63,064 bases of DNA, taken from positions 1 to 63,064 of the forward strand of contig NZ_CP026694.1 in the NCBI RefSeq assembly GCF_002949795.1, given 5' to 3'. How positions within the stretch are numbered: the first letter of the stretch is position 1; each line of letters opens with the position of its first letter. Source of the DNA: Nostoc sp. 'Lobaria pulmonaria (5183) cyanobiont'. GTDB lineage: Bacteria; Cyanobacteriota; Cyanobacteriia; Cyanobacteriales; Nostocaceae. The translations under genes and the position numbers were made by a program. The notes under the pieces were generated by a model, which saw only the letters and a program-made list of their open reading frames with translations, searched no databases and had not been told where the DNA came from. This document shows positions 36,479-46,803 of this stretch, piece by piece.

Positions 36479-36656
36479 AATGGCACTAAGAAAAGATGAA
36501 ACCTTTGCCAGGGCAGGCTGTTGGGGGTAGGATGTAGGGTATAGAAAAAATTAAGAAAAGTAGAAATAAGTGCTGACATTAATCAACTTCTTCCTCACTA
36601 CACCCCACTCCCAAAAGCCTTATAAATAATGGTTTTGCCCTTCTCTTAGTGCCATT
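36479..36656. mobile_element. MITE-like element with 17-bp terminal inverted repeats
   Basis: AATGGCACTAAGAAAAG at 36479-36495 and CTTCTCTTAGTGCCATT at 36640-36656 match at 16 of 17 positions around a 178-bp non-coding unit. The end sequence TGGCACTAAGA resembles ends of cyanobacterial insertion sequences, so this is a non-autonomous derivative. Confidence 0.7.
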
Positions 36657-36767
36657 CAGCTTTAACCCTATTTTGTCACTCTCGGAAAACAATAATCGAA
36701 GCAAGATTCTGAAACTTTGATTTAATCAAGCTTTGAGTCTTTATTTTCTAACAGTAACTATAATTTA

Positions 36768-36897
36768 TAAGTAGGTTGGCTCAAATAAACCTAACTATGT
36801 AACGAAATGTAAAAGAGTCGAAACCCTTGTGATTGCTTCACTTCGCTTTGCTACGTTCGCAATGACATAGTTATAAATTTTCCCACCCACCTACTTA
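36768..36897. repeat. Nested palindromic interspersed repeat
   Basis: TAAGTAGGTTGG at 36768 pairs with CCACCTACTTA ending at 36897. Inside it TAACTATGT pairs with ACATAGTTA. The whole 130 bp can fold into a long imperfect hairpin. Confidence 0.6.
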
Positions 36898-37013
36898 GCT
36901 AAAACCTAGAAATTAAAGCTCCCAAAGGCTTTCAGCGATTGCGTTTTCCCAAAGTGATAAAAGAGTGTTAACCATATCGTTCAGGCCTTGCAGAACCGTA
37001 ACATACACGTCAC

Positions 37014-40000
37014 TCATCTGACAAGCTTATCAAGGCAGCATTTTAATTGTTCTGCCAAGGCATAAACATGGGGTTTTGCAAGCATTGTGTAATGATCTCC
37101 TGGGACAGTATGGATCTCTATCAAGCCAGAAACAAACTTTTCCCAACCTAACCCAAACTCAGAAATAGGATACTCGAAATCCTCAGAAAAAGACTCACTT
37201 GGACGAATGAGAGTAACTTGGTTTCCATAAACCTGAGGTTTATAGTTAAGCATAGATTCCATATTGGCTTTAAAAACCTCTAGAAGACGCTGAATCTGTG
37301 TTAATCCTACATCTGGAGGTACAAGGTTGATTGTCCTCGCCTGTTCCAAGACGTAGTGTAATTGCTCATCCGGACTGAGCCGCCGAATTTCGTTATGCGA
37401 TAAAGTCAGTGTCTTCCCAAACCTGCCTCCTAGATCCCTAACAAACCAAGCCAGGAGTGTCGCATCATCAACCTTTACTCTGTTAACTGGTACTCGACTA
37501 TCTAGTAAAGCAAGTAAGGCAACCTCTTGACACTGCTTATGCAGTTGCTGGGCCATTTCAAAAGCTACAAAGCCTCCCATAGACCAGCCAGCTAAAAGGT
37601 ACGGACCCTCAGGCTGTATGGACCGGATCGCGTCGATGTAGTAAGTTGCCATATCCTGAATTTGCTTAAAAGGTTTTGTTTCCCCCTGAATACCAGCTGC
37701 TTCCAGCCCATAGAATGGTTGTTCAGGGCCAAGATGGCGAGCTAAATCAACGTAGCACAGAACATTTCCACCAACTGGATGTACAAAGAATAAAGGCCGC
37801 TTTGAACCAGCAGGATGAATCTTTACTAATGGAGATCGAGTCTCAGGGGCAGTTTGCTGGCTTAACCGACTAGCTAAATCTTCGATAGTTGGTGCTTGTA
37901 AGAGTGTAGATAGAGACAGATCCCGCCCAAACAGTTTTTGAATTTGAGTCATGAGGCGTACAGCTAGAAGGGAATGACCTCCAAGATCGAAGAAGTTGTC
38001 GTTGACGCTAATAGCACATTTTTTATCTAACAAGTCTTCCCATATCTGTGCAAGTTGAAATTCCAGAGTGTTACGAGGCGAGACAAATGCTTTTTCCCGT
38101 TCATAACTATTTGCTTCGGGTGTAGGAAGTGCTTTGCGATCTACCTTACCGTTAGATGTTAGAGGCAAGGTATCTAACAAAATAAAGGCGGAAGGCATCA
38201 TATACTCAGGCAACTTCCCTTCCAAGAAACCACGTAGCTGATTAACATCTAGGGCTGTATCAGGAATAGGAACAACATAAGCTAACAATCGCTTGCTATC
38301 CTGAAATTCACCCAATGCCGTTACTACTACAGCACGCACTGCTGGGTGCTGCTCCAAAGCAGTTTCAATCTCTCCCAATTCAATACGGTATCCCTGAACC
38401 TTAACTTGAAAATCGTCCCTTCCGAGAAACTCGATATTGCCATCAGAAAGGTAGCGCCCTAAATCTCCGGTCTGGTACAAATATTCTCCTGTTTGGGGAT
38501 GCTTGATAAAACGGGCGCGGGTCTTTTCCTCATCCTGCCAGTAGCCTTTTGCTACCCCTCTTCCCCCAATATAGAGTTCACCTGTCACCCAGACTGGGCA
38601 AGGCTCCAGCATCTCATTAAGTACATAAAAACTTTGGTTGAGCATCGGCCGACCATAAGGGATGCTTTTCCAAGCCGGATCGATATCTTCAATTGGATAA
38701 AGGATAGACCAAATAGAAGCTTCAGTAGCACCTCCTAGACTAATTACTTGGATGCCTGGAACTAGGAATGCGAGCTGATTTGGTAAACTAACTGGTATCC
38801 AATCTCCACTTAGAAGCACCAGACGCAAATTGGAAGGGATTTTCTCTAGCCTGCCGTCTGCATATTCTACCAACATCTGCATTAGGGCTGGTACTGAATT
38901 CCAGATCGTCACTTTTTCTCTTACCAGCAATTCTGCCCAATGAGCAGGATCTCGCATTGCCTCAGCCTGGGGAATGACGATTGTTCCTCCAGCTGCCAGC
39001 GTGCCAAAGATGTCGTAAACTGATAGATCAAAACTCAATGAAGATATAGCAAGCACCCGATCTTCGGGTCCAACACCGAAGCGATGGTTGATGTCATAAA
39101 TAGTATTGACCGCACCGCAATGATCGATCATCACACCTTTAGGCAACCCTGTAGAGCCGGATGTGAAAATAACGTAGGCTAAGTCCTCTGGTTTCTGAAC
39201 TGGTTTTAAGGGTCGGTCGTCTATTTTCTCTAAGTCTTCGCTGTCTACACAAAGCCTCTGGATGCCATCAGGCCACTCCAGTTTTTTGTCAAGCCAAGAT
39301 TGAGTCAGAACCAGCCCGACCTCACTTTGCCCGATTAGATACCAAAGTCGCTCTTTAGGAAGCGCGGGATCAACAGGCAGATAAGCTGCTCCCGACTGGA
39401 GAACTCCCAAAACGGCCACAACTTGCTCCCAACCTTTCTCCATGACTACTGCCACCAAAACATTGGGACGGGCTCCCAACTGTTCCAAGCATCGCCCTAC
39501 CTGATTGGAGCGACTGGACAATTGCTCATAGGTCAAAGTCCGGTGGGAAGAAATAACTGCTGATTGTTGCGATCGCAGAGCCACCTGTGCCGCAAATAAG
39601 GTGTGAAGCATCCCTGTTGGTATGGGTGCTTGGGTAATATTGACATCCGTTTGCTGCTCAAGCTGCGCTAGTTGCATCAACTGTCGTGCAGTTTTTTGCC
39701 AAGCATCTTTCTCATCAGCCAAGCGATGTAGGAAACTACAATATGTGCTGAACATATTATCCAAAAGACCCGGAGGAAAAATTTCCTCTAAGGCATCCCA
39801 AATCAAGACTAAAGCCCCACCTTTCTCTACAACTTGATGATCTAGCCAAACTTGGGGAGTCTGTACGCAAGTGTATATTACTTTAGATACCCATTCTGTA
39901 GAAGCAGCTTCTTCTTCCCGCAAATTGAGACCGCTAGCAAAGACCACAGGCATTGTAGCTCTCAAAGTTCCACCATGAGTTCGGTTTAATTCCCGCAGAA

Positions 40001-41213
40001 CTCTTACACCACTGACATAACTGTTCTCCAGATCATTCCAAAGTTGTTTTTGAAGGCGCTGAACTCGAGAGACAAAGCTATCCTGTAGAGAATTGTCCAC
40101 CTCCAGCAAATTTGTGTTGACAAAAGAGCCGAGAATGTCCTTGACTTGTGGATGCAAAGGACGACGATTGTAGAACATGAGGTTGATGCTAAAAATCGGT
40201 TCCTTACTCCAAATAGCAAGAACTTCGGCATAGGCAGCACATAATACAGATGTGGGTGTAAGATTTTCTTCTGAGGCTCTATTCTTCAACTTTAGCCAGG
40301 TTTCTGGCTCTAATATTGCTTTGCGGTGAACAAATTGAGGATGAGTTACTATACTTGGATGCTTGGCTAGAGGTATCTCTGGTGCAGGAGGTAAAGTTGT
40401 TAAACGATTCCACCAATAGTTTTGAGATTTCCGATATATTTCCGAATTTTGTAATGCACCTAATGCTAGAGTATAGTCCCGGTATGAAATATCCAGTGGT
40501 GGTAGAGAATAATCGGGATTTTGATATAGTGCTGCCAGTTCTTGTAGCAGAATATTAAAACTCCATCCATCTATAATCAAGAGGCTAAAGTTGAAATGAA
40601 GTCGGACTTGTTGATTGTCGAGTTGGTGAGCTAAAACTTCAAACAACGGCCACCGATCTGTGCTTGGTCCTTGATGAGACATCTGCTGACGGACACTCTC
40701 TAATACAGATTCTACAACCAGAGTTTTTTGGCCCCGCAAATCTCGAACTTCAATTTCCAAAGGAGGCACTTGCTCCAGAATTTTTTGCTGGCCATCTGGT
40801 AGGACAATAGCTCTCAACATACTGTGACGTTTAATCAAGTGCTGCCAAGCCAGGTTAAATCTTTCCAGGTTAAAATCTACAAATTCAAACTCTGTATAGT
40901 AATGAGCCGCAACATTACCCAGCTCAAAGCTATCACTTTGACCCAACCAGTATGCCTGTTGCATATCGTTAAGTGGAAAGGGTAAATACTGTTCATCTGG
41001 TGCATGTACTATAGATGGAGATACAGAAGAAACAGAATCTTGATTATTGCTTTGACGCAGCAGTGTCAGAATTTCCACCTTGTGTTCTGCAAAGTAAGCA
41101 CGGAGTGTAGGTGTTAGCGCTCCCTTGGGAGAACGGTATCGTAATTGTTCACCATCAACCCATACCTGCACACCTAGTTTAGAAACTTCCGTCAAAATAT
41201 TAGTTGTCGTCAT
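37014..41213 (-). CDS. NRPS: TubC docking / heterocyclisation (Cy) / A (Cys) / PCP / TE
   Basis: The 1399-residue protein has a TubC docking domain at 3-55, a heterocyclisation-type condensation domain about 75-510, adenylation about 540-1045, PCP about 1065-1130 (LGGHSL) and thioesterase about 1145-1395 (GWSMGG). Pocket residues read D-L-Y-N-L-S-L-I-W plus Lys, the published Cys signature. The Cy motif, normally DxxxxDxxS, reads S210-x4-D215-xx-S218, so the first Asp is Ser. Cys condensed and cyclised here would give a thiazoline, released by the TE. Its ATG overlaps the PKS stop (ATGA), and the docking domain should receive the chain from that PKS. Confidence 0.92.
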   Translation of the reverse strand: MTTTNILTEVSKLGVQVWVDGEQLRYRSPKGALTPTLRAYFAEHKVEILTLLRQSNNQDSVSSVSPSIVHAPDEQYLPFPLNDMQQAYWLGQSDSFELGNVAAHYYTEFEFVDFNLERFNLAWQHLIKRHSMLRAIVLPDGQQKILEQVPPLEIEVRDLRGQKTLVVESVLESVRQQMSHQGPSTDRWPLFEVLAHQLDNQQVRLHFNFSLLIIDGWSFNILLQELAALYQNPDYSLPPLDISYRDYTLALGALQNSEIYRKSQNYWWNRLTTLPPAPEIPLAKHPSIVTHPQFVHRKAILEPETWLKLKNRASEENLTPTSVLCAAYAEVLAIWSKEPIFSINLMFYNRRPLHPQVKDILGSFVNTNLLEVDNSLQDSFVSRVQRLQKQLWNDLENSYVSGVRVLRELNRTHGGTLRATMPVVFASGLNLREEEAASTEWVSKVIYTCVQTPQVWLDHQVVEKGGALVLIWDALEEIFPPGLLDNMFSTYCSFLHRLADEKDAWQKTARQLMQLAQLEQQTDVNITQAPIPTGMLHTLFAAQVALRSQQSAVISSHRTLTYEQLSSRSNQVGRCLEQLGARPNVLVAVVMEKGWEQVVAVLGVLQSGAAYLPVDPALPKERLWYLIGQSEVGLVLTQSWLDKKLEWPDGIQRLCVDSEDLEKIDDRPLKPVQKPEDLAYVIFTSGSTGLPKGVMIDHCGAVNTIYDINHRFGVGPEDRVLAISSLSFDLSVYDIFGTLAAGGTIVIPQAEAMRDPAHWAELLVREKVTIWNSVPALMQMLVEYADGRLEKIPSNLRLVLLSGDWIPVSLPNQLAFLVPGIQVISLGGATEASIWSILYPIEDIDPAWKSIPYGRPMLNQSFYVLNEMLEPCPVWVTGELYIGGRGVAKGYWQDEEKTRARFIKHPQTGEYLYQTGDLGRYLSDGNIEFLGRDDFQVKVQGYRIELGEIETALEQHPAVRAVVVTALGEFQDSKRLLAYVVPIPDTALDVNQLRGFLEGKLPEYMMPSAFILLDTLPLTSNGKVDRKALPTPEANSYEREKAFVSPRNTLEFQLAQIWEDLLDKKCAISVNDNFFDLGGHSLLAVRLMTQIQKLFGRDLSLSTLLQAPTIEDLASRLSQQTAPETRSPLVKIHPAGSKRPLFFVHPVGGNVLCYVDLARHLGPEQPFYGLEAAGIQGETKPFKQIQDMATYYIDAIRSIQPEGPYLLAGWSMGGFVAFEMAQQLHKQCQEVALLALLDSRVPVNRVKVDDATLLAWFVRDLGGRFGKTLTLSHNEIRRLSPDEQLHYVLEQARTINLVPPDVGLTQIQRLLEVFKANMESMLNYKPQVYGNQVTLIRPSESFSEDFEYPISEFGLGWEKFVSGLIEIHTVPGDHYTMLAKPHVYALAEQLKCCLDKLVR

Positions 41214-44200
41214 AGTTCTCCTTCCTCCCAGGTATCACCAGTTGTTATTAGTGTTAGTTGTTCAAGTACCAGCATTGCAAGACAAGATACACTGTTACTT
41301 GGTAAATCAGTAATGCTTACAGGTATCCCTAAATTGATTTCAATTTGGTTTTTTAGATCAAGAGCCATTAAGGAATCAACCCCCAAGTTATTGAGAGATT
41401 GCTGCATATCCAGTTGGTGTGGAGAAAGTCTCAACACTTTGCATACTTGTTCACGCAGATAACCCTCAATCAACAACTGGCGCCCTTCTGGTTGTGTAGA
41501 AAAGACTGAATTTTGGGTAAAATGTAAGTTTGTGAGTGAGCTATCGATTGGTAGCGAGTTATGATGCTGGACTTGTTCAAAGTTATTGTCTAAATGCTGA
41601 TTGAGATGCTGCACGGACAAATCATCTGATGTGCAACTTTCTGGGCTAGTTACTGACATTGACGAACGAGCCACCAAAATATGTTGTCCTAAAATGGCTG
41701 CTGCACAACTAAATTCAGGTAAAGCTATTACCTCCTCAAACCCATTCGTTAGTAGAGTCTTTTTCCACTGCGGCACTGATAGCAGTGGTTGATCCTGTCG
41801 GTACTCATCATCATGGCGCTGCCAACCTTCAAATAAACTGAATGTGATATCAAGCCAAGATTGATGCTCAGTGATTTCCGAAATCAGTAGGATACCATTG
41901 GGGGCGAGGAGAGACTGAATATGCTGTAAGGTTTCTCCTAAATTCTGAGTTGCGTGTAAGATATTAGCTGCCACAATTACATCAAAGCTGTGGGGATCGT
42001 AACCTTGCTCTTGAGGATTCTGCTCAATGTCTAGCAGTCCATAATAGATAAATGGATAATCTTGAAACTTCTGCTGAGAGCGAGTAAAAAAAAACTCAGA
42101 AAGGTCTGTATAATAGTAGCTCGTTCTATTGAGTGGTAACACTGGTAACAAAGATGCAGTGGTTCCTCCCGTTCCACTACCAACTTCAAGAATCCGCAGA
42201 TTTTTATCGTTGGAAAAGGTTTTCACTACTGATTCCAAAACTGCCTTAGCGATACCATTGAAGTAGCGAGCCTCAGGTGAGTACTGATAAATACCTTCTG
42301 CTGTTTCAAAGGAACCGCTAGGAAATAGCAAATTAACTGGCTTGACCTCACCAACAAGTATAGCTGCAAGATTTTGACCACAGCGCTCCATGAAGTCAAA
42401 TGCATAGGTAGAATCAAACCACTGCTTTTTTGCCTCAGTTGCAAGAGAATCAAGCGATATTGTCAGTAGTGGGAGAAGACCAACAAAAACTTCTTCTTGT
42501 TGCTGTAAAAACCCTTCTTTTGCCAACCTCTCTAGCCAACGATGCAAAAGTTTTCGATAAATAGGTAAAATTTTGAATTGATGCAGCAAGGTATCTGCGG
42601 AATAACTAGAACTGGGTTTGATGTCAACGCCTAGATCGTGGAAAGCGCTGACAATGTAAGCAGTGACCAGGCGATCCATAAATTGGGATTTGACACCGTA
42701 TGTATTTAAGGCCAAATCTAACGGGCCCATCAGGGACTGTTGACGACCAGCCTCTACTAGTGATTCCCAAAAAGGTTGATTTTCTGATCTTTTAGGTGTA
42801 AGCTGATTTGGTTGAATTTCTTCCAACCAAAACCGTTCTCTTTGCCAAGGATAAGTTGGCAATGGCAAACGACTGCGGGGGTAGTTATAGTCAAATCCAA
42901 CCCAGTCTGCATTTACGCCTCTGGTATATAATGCACCAAGACTGTTCAAGAGTATCTGCCAGTCATCTTGACCTTTCTTCAGAGAAGGCAACCAAGTACC
43001 AAAACTCTTAGGTAGACAGCGTTTGCCCATGCTCAACAATATAGGATGTGAACCTAACTCAATAAATAGGTCATAGCCCTGCTCAAAAATAGTTTGCATT
43101 CCCTTTTCAAATTGCACCGGCTCTCGAACATGACGACGCCAGTAAGTTGCATCAGGTATTTCTCCTGGTTGGAGAATTTGCCCCGTCAAGTTGGAAATTA
43201 GGGGAATACAAGGAGCTTGAAACTGTACTGATAGTAACGACTGTTCAAAACTATCAAGCATTGGTTCCATCAATGATGAGTGGAAAGCATGAGGAATACT
43301 CAAATACTGGAAGCCAATATTTTCTGATTTTAACTTTTGCAGTACGGACTGTACAGCCTCTTTTTCCCCTGCGATCGTGATATTTTTCGGAGCATTTAAA
43401 GTAGCAATTGCAACACGATCTTTGAAAGGAGCGATCGCATCTGCTACCTGCACTTCATCGGCGAATACCATCGCCATAATTCCATTTTGAGGCAAAGCTT
43501 GCATCAGGCATCCCCGCTCGACTAACAGCTTAAGTCCATCTTCTAAACTGAAGACACCTGCAACACAAGCAGCTGCATATTCACCCAGACTATAGCCCAT
43601 GACTAAATCAGGTACAATCCCCCAAGAGCGCCATAATTCGGCTAATGCATATTGCAAAGCAAATAATGCAGGTTGAGTGTATGCAGCTTCATCTAAAAGA
43701 TTTGGGGCATCGGATACTGGATAAAGTACAGACAAAAGTGGCTGCGGTAAATAAGAGCGCAACAGTTCATCACACTGATCTAATATTTGACGGAATTTGG
43801 GCTGAGTATTATAGAGATGGCGTCCCATATTCACGTAATGAGAGCCTTGACCTGTGAAGAGAAAGACTATCCTCGAATGCTTACTTGTGTTGGCTTTTCC
43901 ACTCACTAGTCTAGAAGTCTCTTTGCCGGTTGCAAAAGCGCCTAGTTGTTCAGCTAACTGTATGGCAGATTCCGCAACAACTGCAAGGCGGTGGGTAAAA
44001 TGAGAGCGCCCTGTATTGGCCGTAAAACAAACATCGGCTAGTGAAACCGAACGATCGGATGTTAAATAAGTTTCATAACTTTGCGCCAGTGCCTGTAAAG
44101 CCGTTTCGCTTTTTGCTGATAGGGTAAGTAAGTGCTGGGAGCGTTCAAATTCATGGCTTCTGAGTGGTTGTACTGCTATTTCTTCCAGAACCAGATGAAC

Positions 44201-45475
44201 ATTAGTACCGCCAAAGCCAAAGGAACTTACTCCAGCGAGCGCTGCACCCGCAACCTCAGACCATGTACCCAGAGTTTGCTGAACTTTTAAAGGGATCTCG
44301 TCAAAAGGAATGTAAGGATTTGGTTCCTGAAAATGCAGACTTGGGGGAATTTGCAGATGTTTGAGTGACAATGCAACTTTTATCAGACTAGCAATACCTG
44401 CTGCTGCCTCTAAATGTCCAATATTTGTCTTGAGTGAACCAACAGCACAGTAATTCCCAGGGGTACGTTCAGTTGCCAGAACTGATCCTAGAGCTTTCAT
44501 CTCAATTGGATCGCCTAACAAAGTACCTGTACCATGAGCCTCAACATACTGGACTTGCCCTGGCGAAACCCCAGAACGTCGGTAAGCTTCTCGCAGCAGT
44601 GCTTCTTGGGCCCATCGATTAGGAGCCATCAGCCCGTTGGTACGACCATCTTGATTAATTGCACTGCCACGGATGACAGCATAAATCAGATCGCCGTCTG
44701 CTTTCGCCTGTGATAAAGGCTTGAGAATGACTACACCAGCTCCCTCACCTCGAACATAACCATTTGCTTTAGCATCAAAGGTTTTGCAACGGCCATCAGG
44801 AGACAAAGCACCTGCTTTTGTCATCCCAATGTTTCCTTCTGGCGAAAGAATTAAATTCACACCGCCAGTGATCGCCAGAGTAGACTCCTCATTCCACAAA
44901 CTTTGACAGGCAAGGTGTACCGCAACAAGTGAGGAGGAACAAGCTGTATCAATGGCCATACTGGGTCCGCGCAGTCCAAAGAAATAAGAAATGCGGTTAG
45001 CCACGATCGATGACGATGTGCCACTACTGGTATAAGCACCAATACTATTAAAATTCCGCCATGCTTGTAAATAGTAATCATGAGAACCGACACCTACAAA
45101 TACACCAGTAGATGTATCTGTCAGACGATCGGGCACAATCCCCGCATTCTCTAACGCCTCCCAAGCTACTTCCAGCAACAATCGCTGTTGGGGATCTATA
45201 AAGTTTGCTTCTTTGGGAGTAATTCCAAAAAAGAGAGGATCGAACTGATCTACTTGCTCTAAAAAACCGCCCCAACGGTTATTTATTTTACCTAGTGTCT
45301 CTGGATTTGGATCGTATAAGGTGTTTATATCCCAACGATTTGCTTGAACTTCGGCGATCGCATCGACCCCATTTTTCAGAAGTTTCCAAAAGGCCTCTGG
45401 GTTGTTAGCACCAGGGAAACGGCATCCGATGCCGATGATGGCAATAGGTTCCATAGCAATATGCTTTTTTCTCAT
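41210..45475 (-). CDS. Type I PKS module KS-AT-cMT-ACP
   Basis: The 1421-residue module has KS about 8-430 with active Cys in DTACSSS, His in EAHGTGT and in NIGHLEAAAG; AT about 540-830 with GYSLGE and the HAFH malonyl-specificity motif; a methyltransferase about 1080-1230 (ILEVGSGTGG); and ACP about 1335-1400 with GVDSL. There is no KR, DH or ER, so it should make a beta-keto, alpha-methyl extension of an acyl chain. The start may be the ATG at 45475 or the in-frame ATG at 45454 just before the KS. The downstream Cys NRPS overlaps by 4 bases, fixing the chain order PKS to NRPS. Confidence 0.92.
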   Translation of the reverse strand: MRKKHIAMEPIAIIGIGCRFPGANNPEAFWKLLKNGVDAIAEVQANRWDINTLYDPNPETLGKINNRWGGFLEQVDQFDPLFFGITPKEANFIDPQQRLLLEVAWEALENAGIVPDRLTDTSTGVFVGVGSHDYYLQAWRNFNSIGAYTSSGTSSSIVANRISYFFGLRGPSMAIDTACSSSLVAVHLACQSLWNEESTLAITGGVNLILSPEGNIGMTKAGALSPDGRCKTFDAKANGYVRGEGAGVVILKPLSQAKADGDLIYAVIRGSAINQDGRTNGLMAPNRWAQEALLREAYRRSGVSPGQVQYVEAHGTGTLLGDPIEMKALGSVLATERTPGNYCAVGSLKTNIGHLEAAAGIASLIKVALSLKHLQIPPSLHFQEPNPYIPFDEIPLKVQQTLGTWSEVAGAALAGVSSFGFGGTNVHLVLEEIAVQPLRSHEFERSQHLLTLSAKSETALQALAQSYETYLTSDRSVSLADVCFTANTGRSHFTHRLAVVAESAIQLAEQLGAFATGKETSRLVSGKANTSKHSRIVFLFTGQGSHYVNMGRHLYNTQPKFRQILDQCDELLRSYLPQPLLSVLYPVSDAPNLLDEAAYTQPALFALQYALAELWRSWGIVPDLVMGYSLGEYAAACVAGVFSLEDGLKLLVERGCLMQALPQNGIMAMVFADEVQVADAIAPFKDRVAIATLNAPKNITIAGEKEAVQSVLQKLKSENIGFQYLSIPHAFHSSLMEPMLDSFEQSLLSVQFQAPCIPLISNLTGQILQPGEIPDATYWRRHVREPVQFEKGMQTIFEQGYDLFIELGSHPILLSMGKRCLPKSFGTWLPSLKKGQDDWQILLNSLGALYTRGVNADWVGFDYNYPRSRLPLPTYPWQRERFWLEEIQPNQLTPKRSENQPFWESLVEAGRQQSLMGPLDLALNTYGVKSQFMDRLVTAYIVSAFHDLGVDIKPSSSYSADTLLHQFKILPIYRKLLHRWLERLAKEGFLQQQEEVFVGLLPLLTISLDSLATEAKKQWFDSTYAFDFMERCGQNLAAILVGEVKPVNLLFPSGSFETAEGIYQYSPEARYFNGIAKAVLESVVKTFSNDKNLRILEVGSGTGGTTASLLPVLPLNRTSYYYTDLSEFFFTRSQQKFQDYPFIYYGLLDIEQNPQEQGYDPHSFDVIVAANILHATQNLGETLQHIQSLLAPNGILLISEITEHQSWLDITFSLFEGWQRHDDEYRQDQPLLSVPQWKKTLLTNGFEEVIALPEFSCAAAILGQHILVARSSMSVTSPESCTSDDLSVQHLNQHLDNNFEQVQHHNSLPIDSSLTNLHFTQNSVFSTQPEGRQLLIEGYLREQVCKVLRLSPHQLDMQQSLNNLGVDSLMALDLKNQIEINLGIPVSITDLPSNSVSCLAMLVLEQLTLITTGDTWEEGEL

Positions 45476-45522
45476 CTATGTTTAGTTAACTATCAACTCC
45501 CAATCTGAGTAGCAATTGTTTA

Positions 45523-46779
45523 TTAATTGAAGGCTATGGGCAGAGCCTTCAAGGAGCGCAAGCTCATGGTCTCGTGCCACTCTACTGCGTTACTTTGGAG
45601 CTTCAAATTGGGCATCCGTTCCAGGAGAGTGTTAAAGACAATCTCCGCCTCAAGCCGGGCTAGTGCAGCACCTAAGCAAGTGTGAATGCCATTGCTAAAA
45701 GCGATGTGCCGATTCTCGCGTCTGGTAATGTCGAGCCGGTCGGGGTCGGGGAACTGATCTGGATCTCTATTAGCTGCCCCCAAGTGAACTATTACCATCT
45801 GACCTTTACGGATTATGCTGTTACCAAACTCAATATCTTCCAGCGCTGTCCGCCACCATAATTGGACTGGGCTTTCGTAGCGTAGTAGTTCTTCAATGGC
45901 GCTCTGAATCAGCGTCGGATTCTGTTTGAGTTTGTCAAGCTCGTCGGGATGACGTAGCAGAGCCAACAAACCATTACCAATTAGATTCGATGTGGTCTCG
46001 TGACCTGCGGCAAACAAAAAAATGCAAGTCGCTATCAATTCGTCTTCACTGAGCATATCACTTTGTTCTCTAGCGACAATCATGGCGCTGAGAAGGTCTT
46101 GCTGGGGATGATTCCTTCGTTCTGTAATCAAATGACGCAAGTACTCAATGAACGTCATAATACTGCTATTGACTTGCTTGAAAAGATCCAGTGTCATCAC
46201 GGGATCGAGGGTACGCGAGATATCGAACGACCACTGCTTGAGCCGATCGCGATCCTCAACAGGCACTCCTAGCATCTGGGCGATGACAGTAATGGGTAGT
46301 GGGTAGGCAAGGTCAGCAATCACATCCATGACTCCAGCATCCTGTACTCGATCCAGCAGTTGATTCACAATGTCTTGGATATGCGGACGCATCGCCTCGA
46401 TACTCCGAGGGTTGAATGCCTTGCTCACTAGCCCCCGCAACCGGGTGTGATAAGGCGGATCTTGGTTAGTTATCCATTTACTGACTAGTTGTGCCAGAGG
46501 GCTGAATTCTACATGCTCCCGCCGGATATATCGTTGCTCATAGCCACTCCAATTACGAAGATCGGAGCTGAAACGAGAATCACGAAGAAGAGTGAGGTTG
46601 TCAGCGTAGCGAGTAATCACCCAAAAGCCTAAATAGCTCCAGTGTATTGGATCTTTGGAACGGAGTCGGTGGTAAAATGGATAAGGATCAGAGCGAAATT
46701 CGGGCAGAAAGGGATTAAACAGGGCTGTTCCTGTGAAACCATTTTTGTTAGTACCACTCGTGCTGATAACGTCTTGCAT
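45523..46779 (-). CDS. Cytochrome P450 (bacterial class)
   Basis: The protein has 418 residues, with the I-helix AGHETT near 249-254, ExxR in EELLR near 294-298, and a heme loop FSNGIHTCLG near 351-360 with the Cys ligand. The usual FGxGxHxC begins FSNG. It lies between the ligase-ACP gene (24 bases) and the PKS gene (47 bases) on the same strand, so it is a tailoring oxygenase of this pathway. It probably hydroxylates or desaturates the acyl chain or oxidises the thiazoline. No dedicated ferredoxin or reductase gene is near. Confidence 0.92.
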   Translation of the reverse strand: MQDVISTSGTNKNGFTGTALFNPFLPEFRSDPYPFYHRLRSKDPIHWSYLGFWVITRYADNLTLLRDSRFSSDLRNWSGYEQRYIRREHVEFSPLAQLVSKWITNQDPPYHTRLRGLVSKAFNPRSIEAMRPHIQDIVNQLLDRVQDAGVMDVIADLAYPLPITVIAQMLGVPVEDRDRLKQWSFDISRTLDPVMTLDLFKQVNSSIMTFIEYLRHLITERRNHPQQDLLSAMIVAREQSDMLSEDELIATCIFLFAAGHETTSNLIGNGLLALLRHPDELDKLKQNPTLIQSAIEELLRYESPVQLWWRTALEDIEFGNSIIRKGQMVIVHLGAANRDPDQFPDPDRLDITRRENRHIAFSNGIHTCLGAALARLEAEIVFNTLLERMPNLKLQSNAVEWHETMSLRSLKALPIAFN

Positions 46780-46803
46780 TGAATTACTAATGACTCCATT
46801 TAT

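Larger units (their letters stand above)
36316..37013. other. Intergenic region with two MITE-like elements
   Basis: I see no gene. Features present are the MITE-like unit at 36479-36656, a diverged repeat block at about 36671-36760, and a nested palindromic element at 36768-36897. The last part (36900-37013) contains no clear terminator for the NRPS upstream. Confidence 0.55.
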
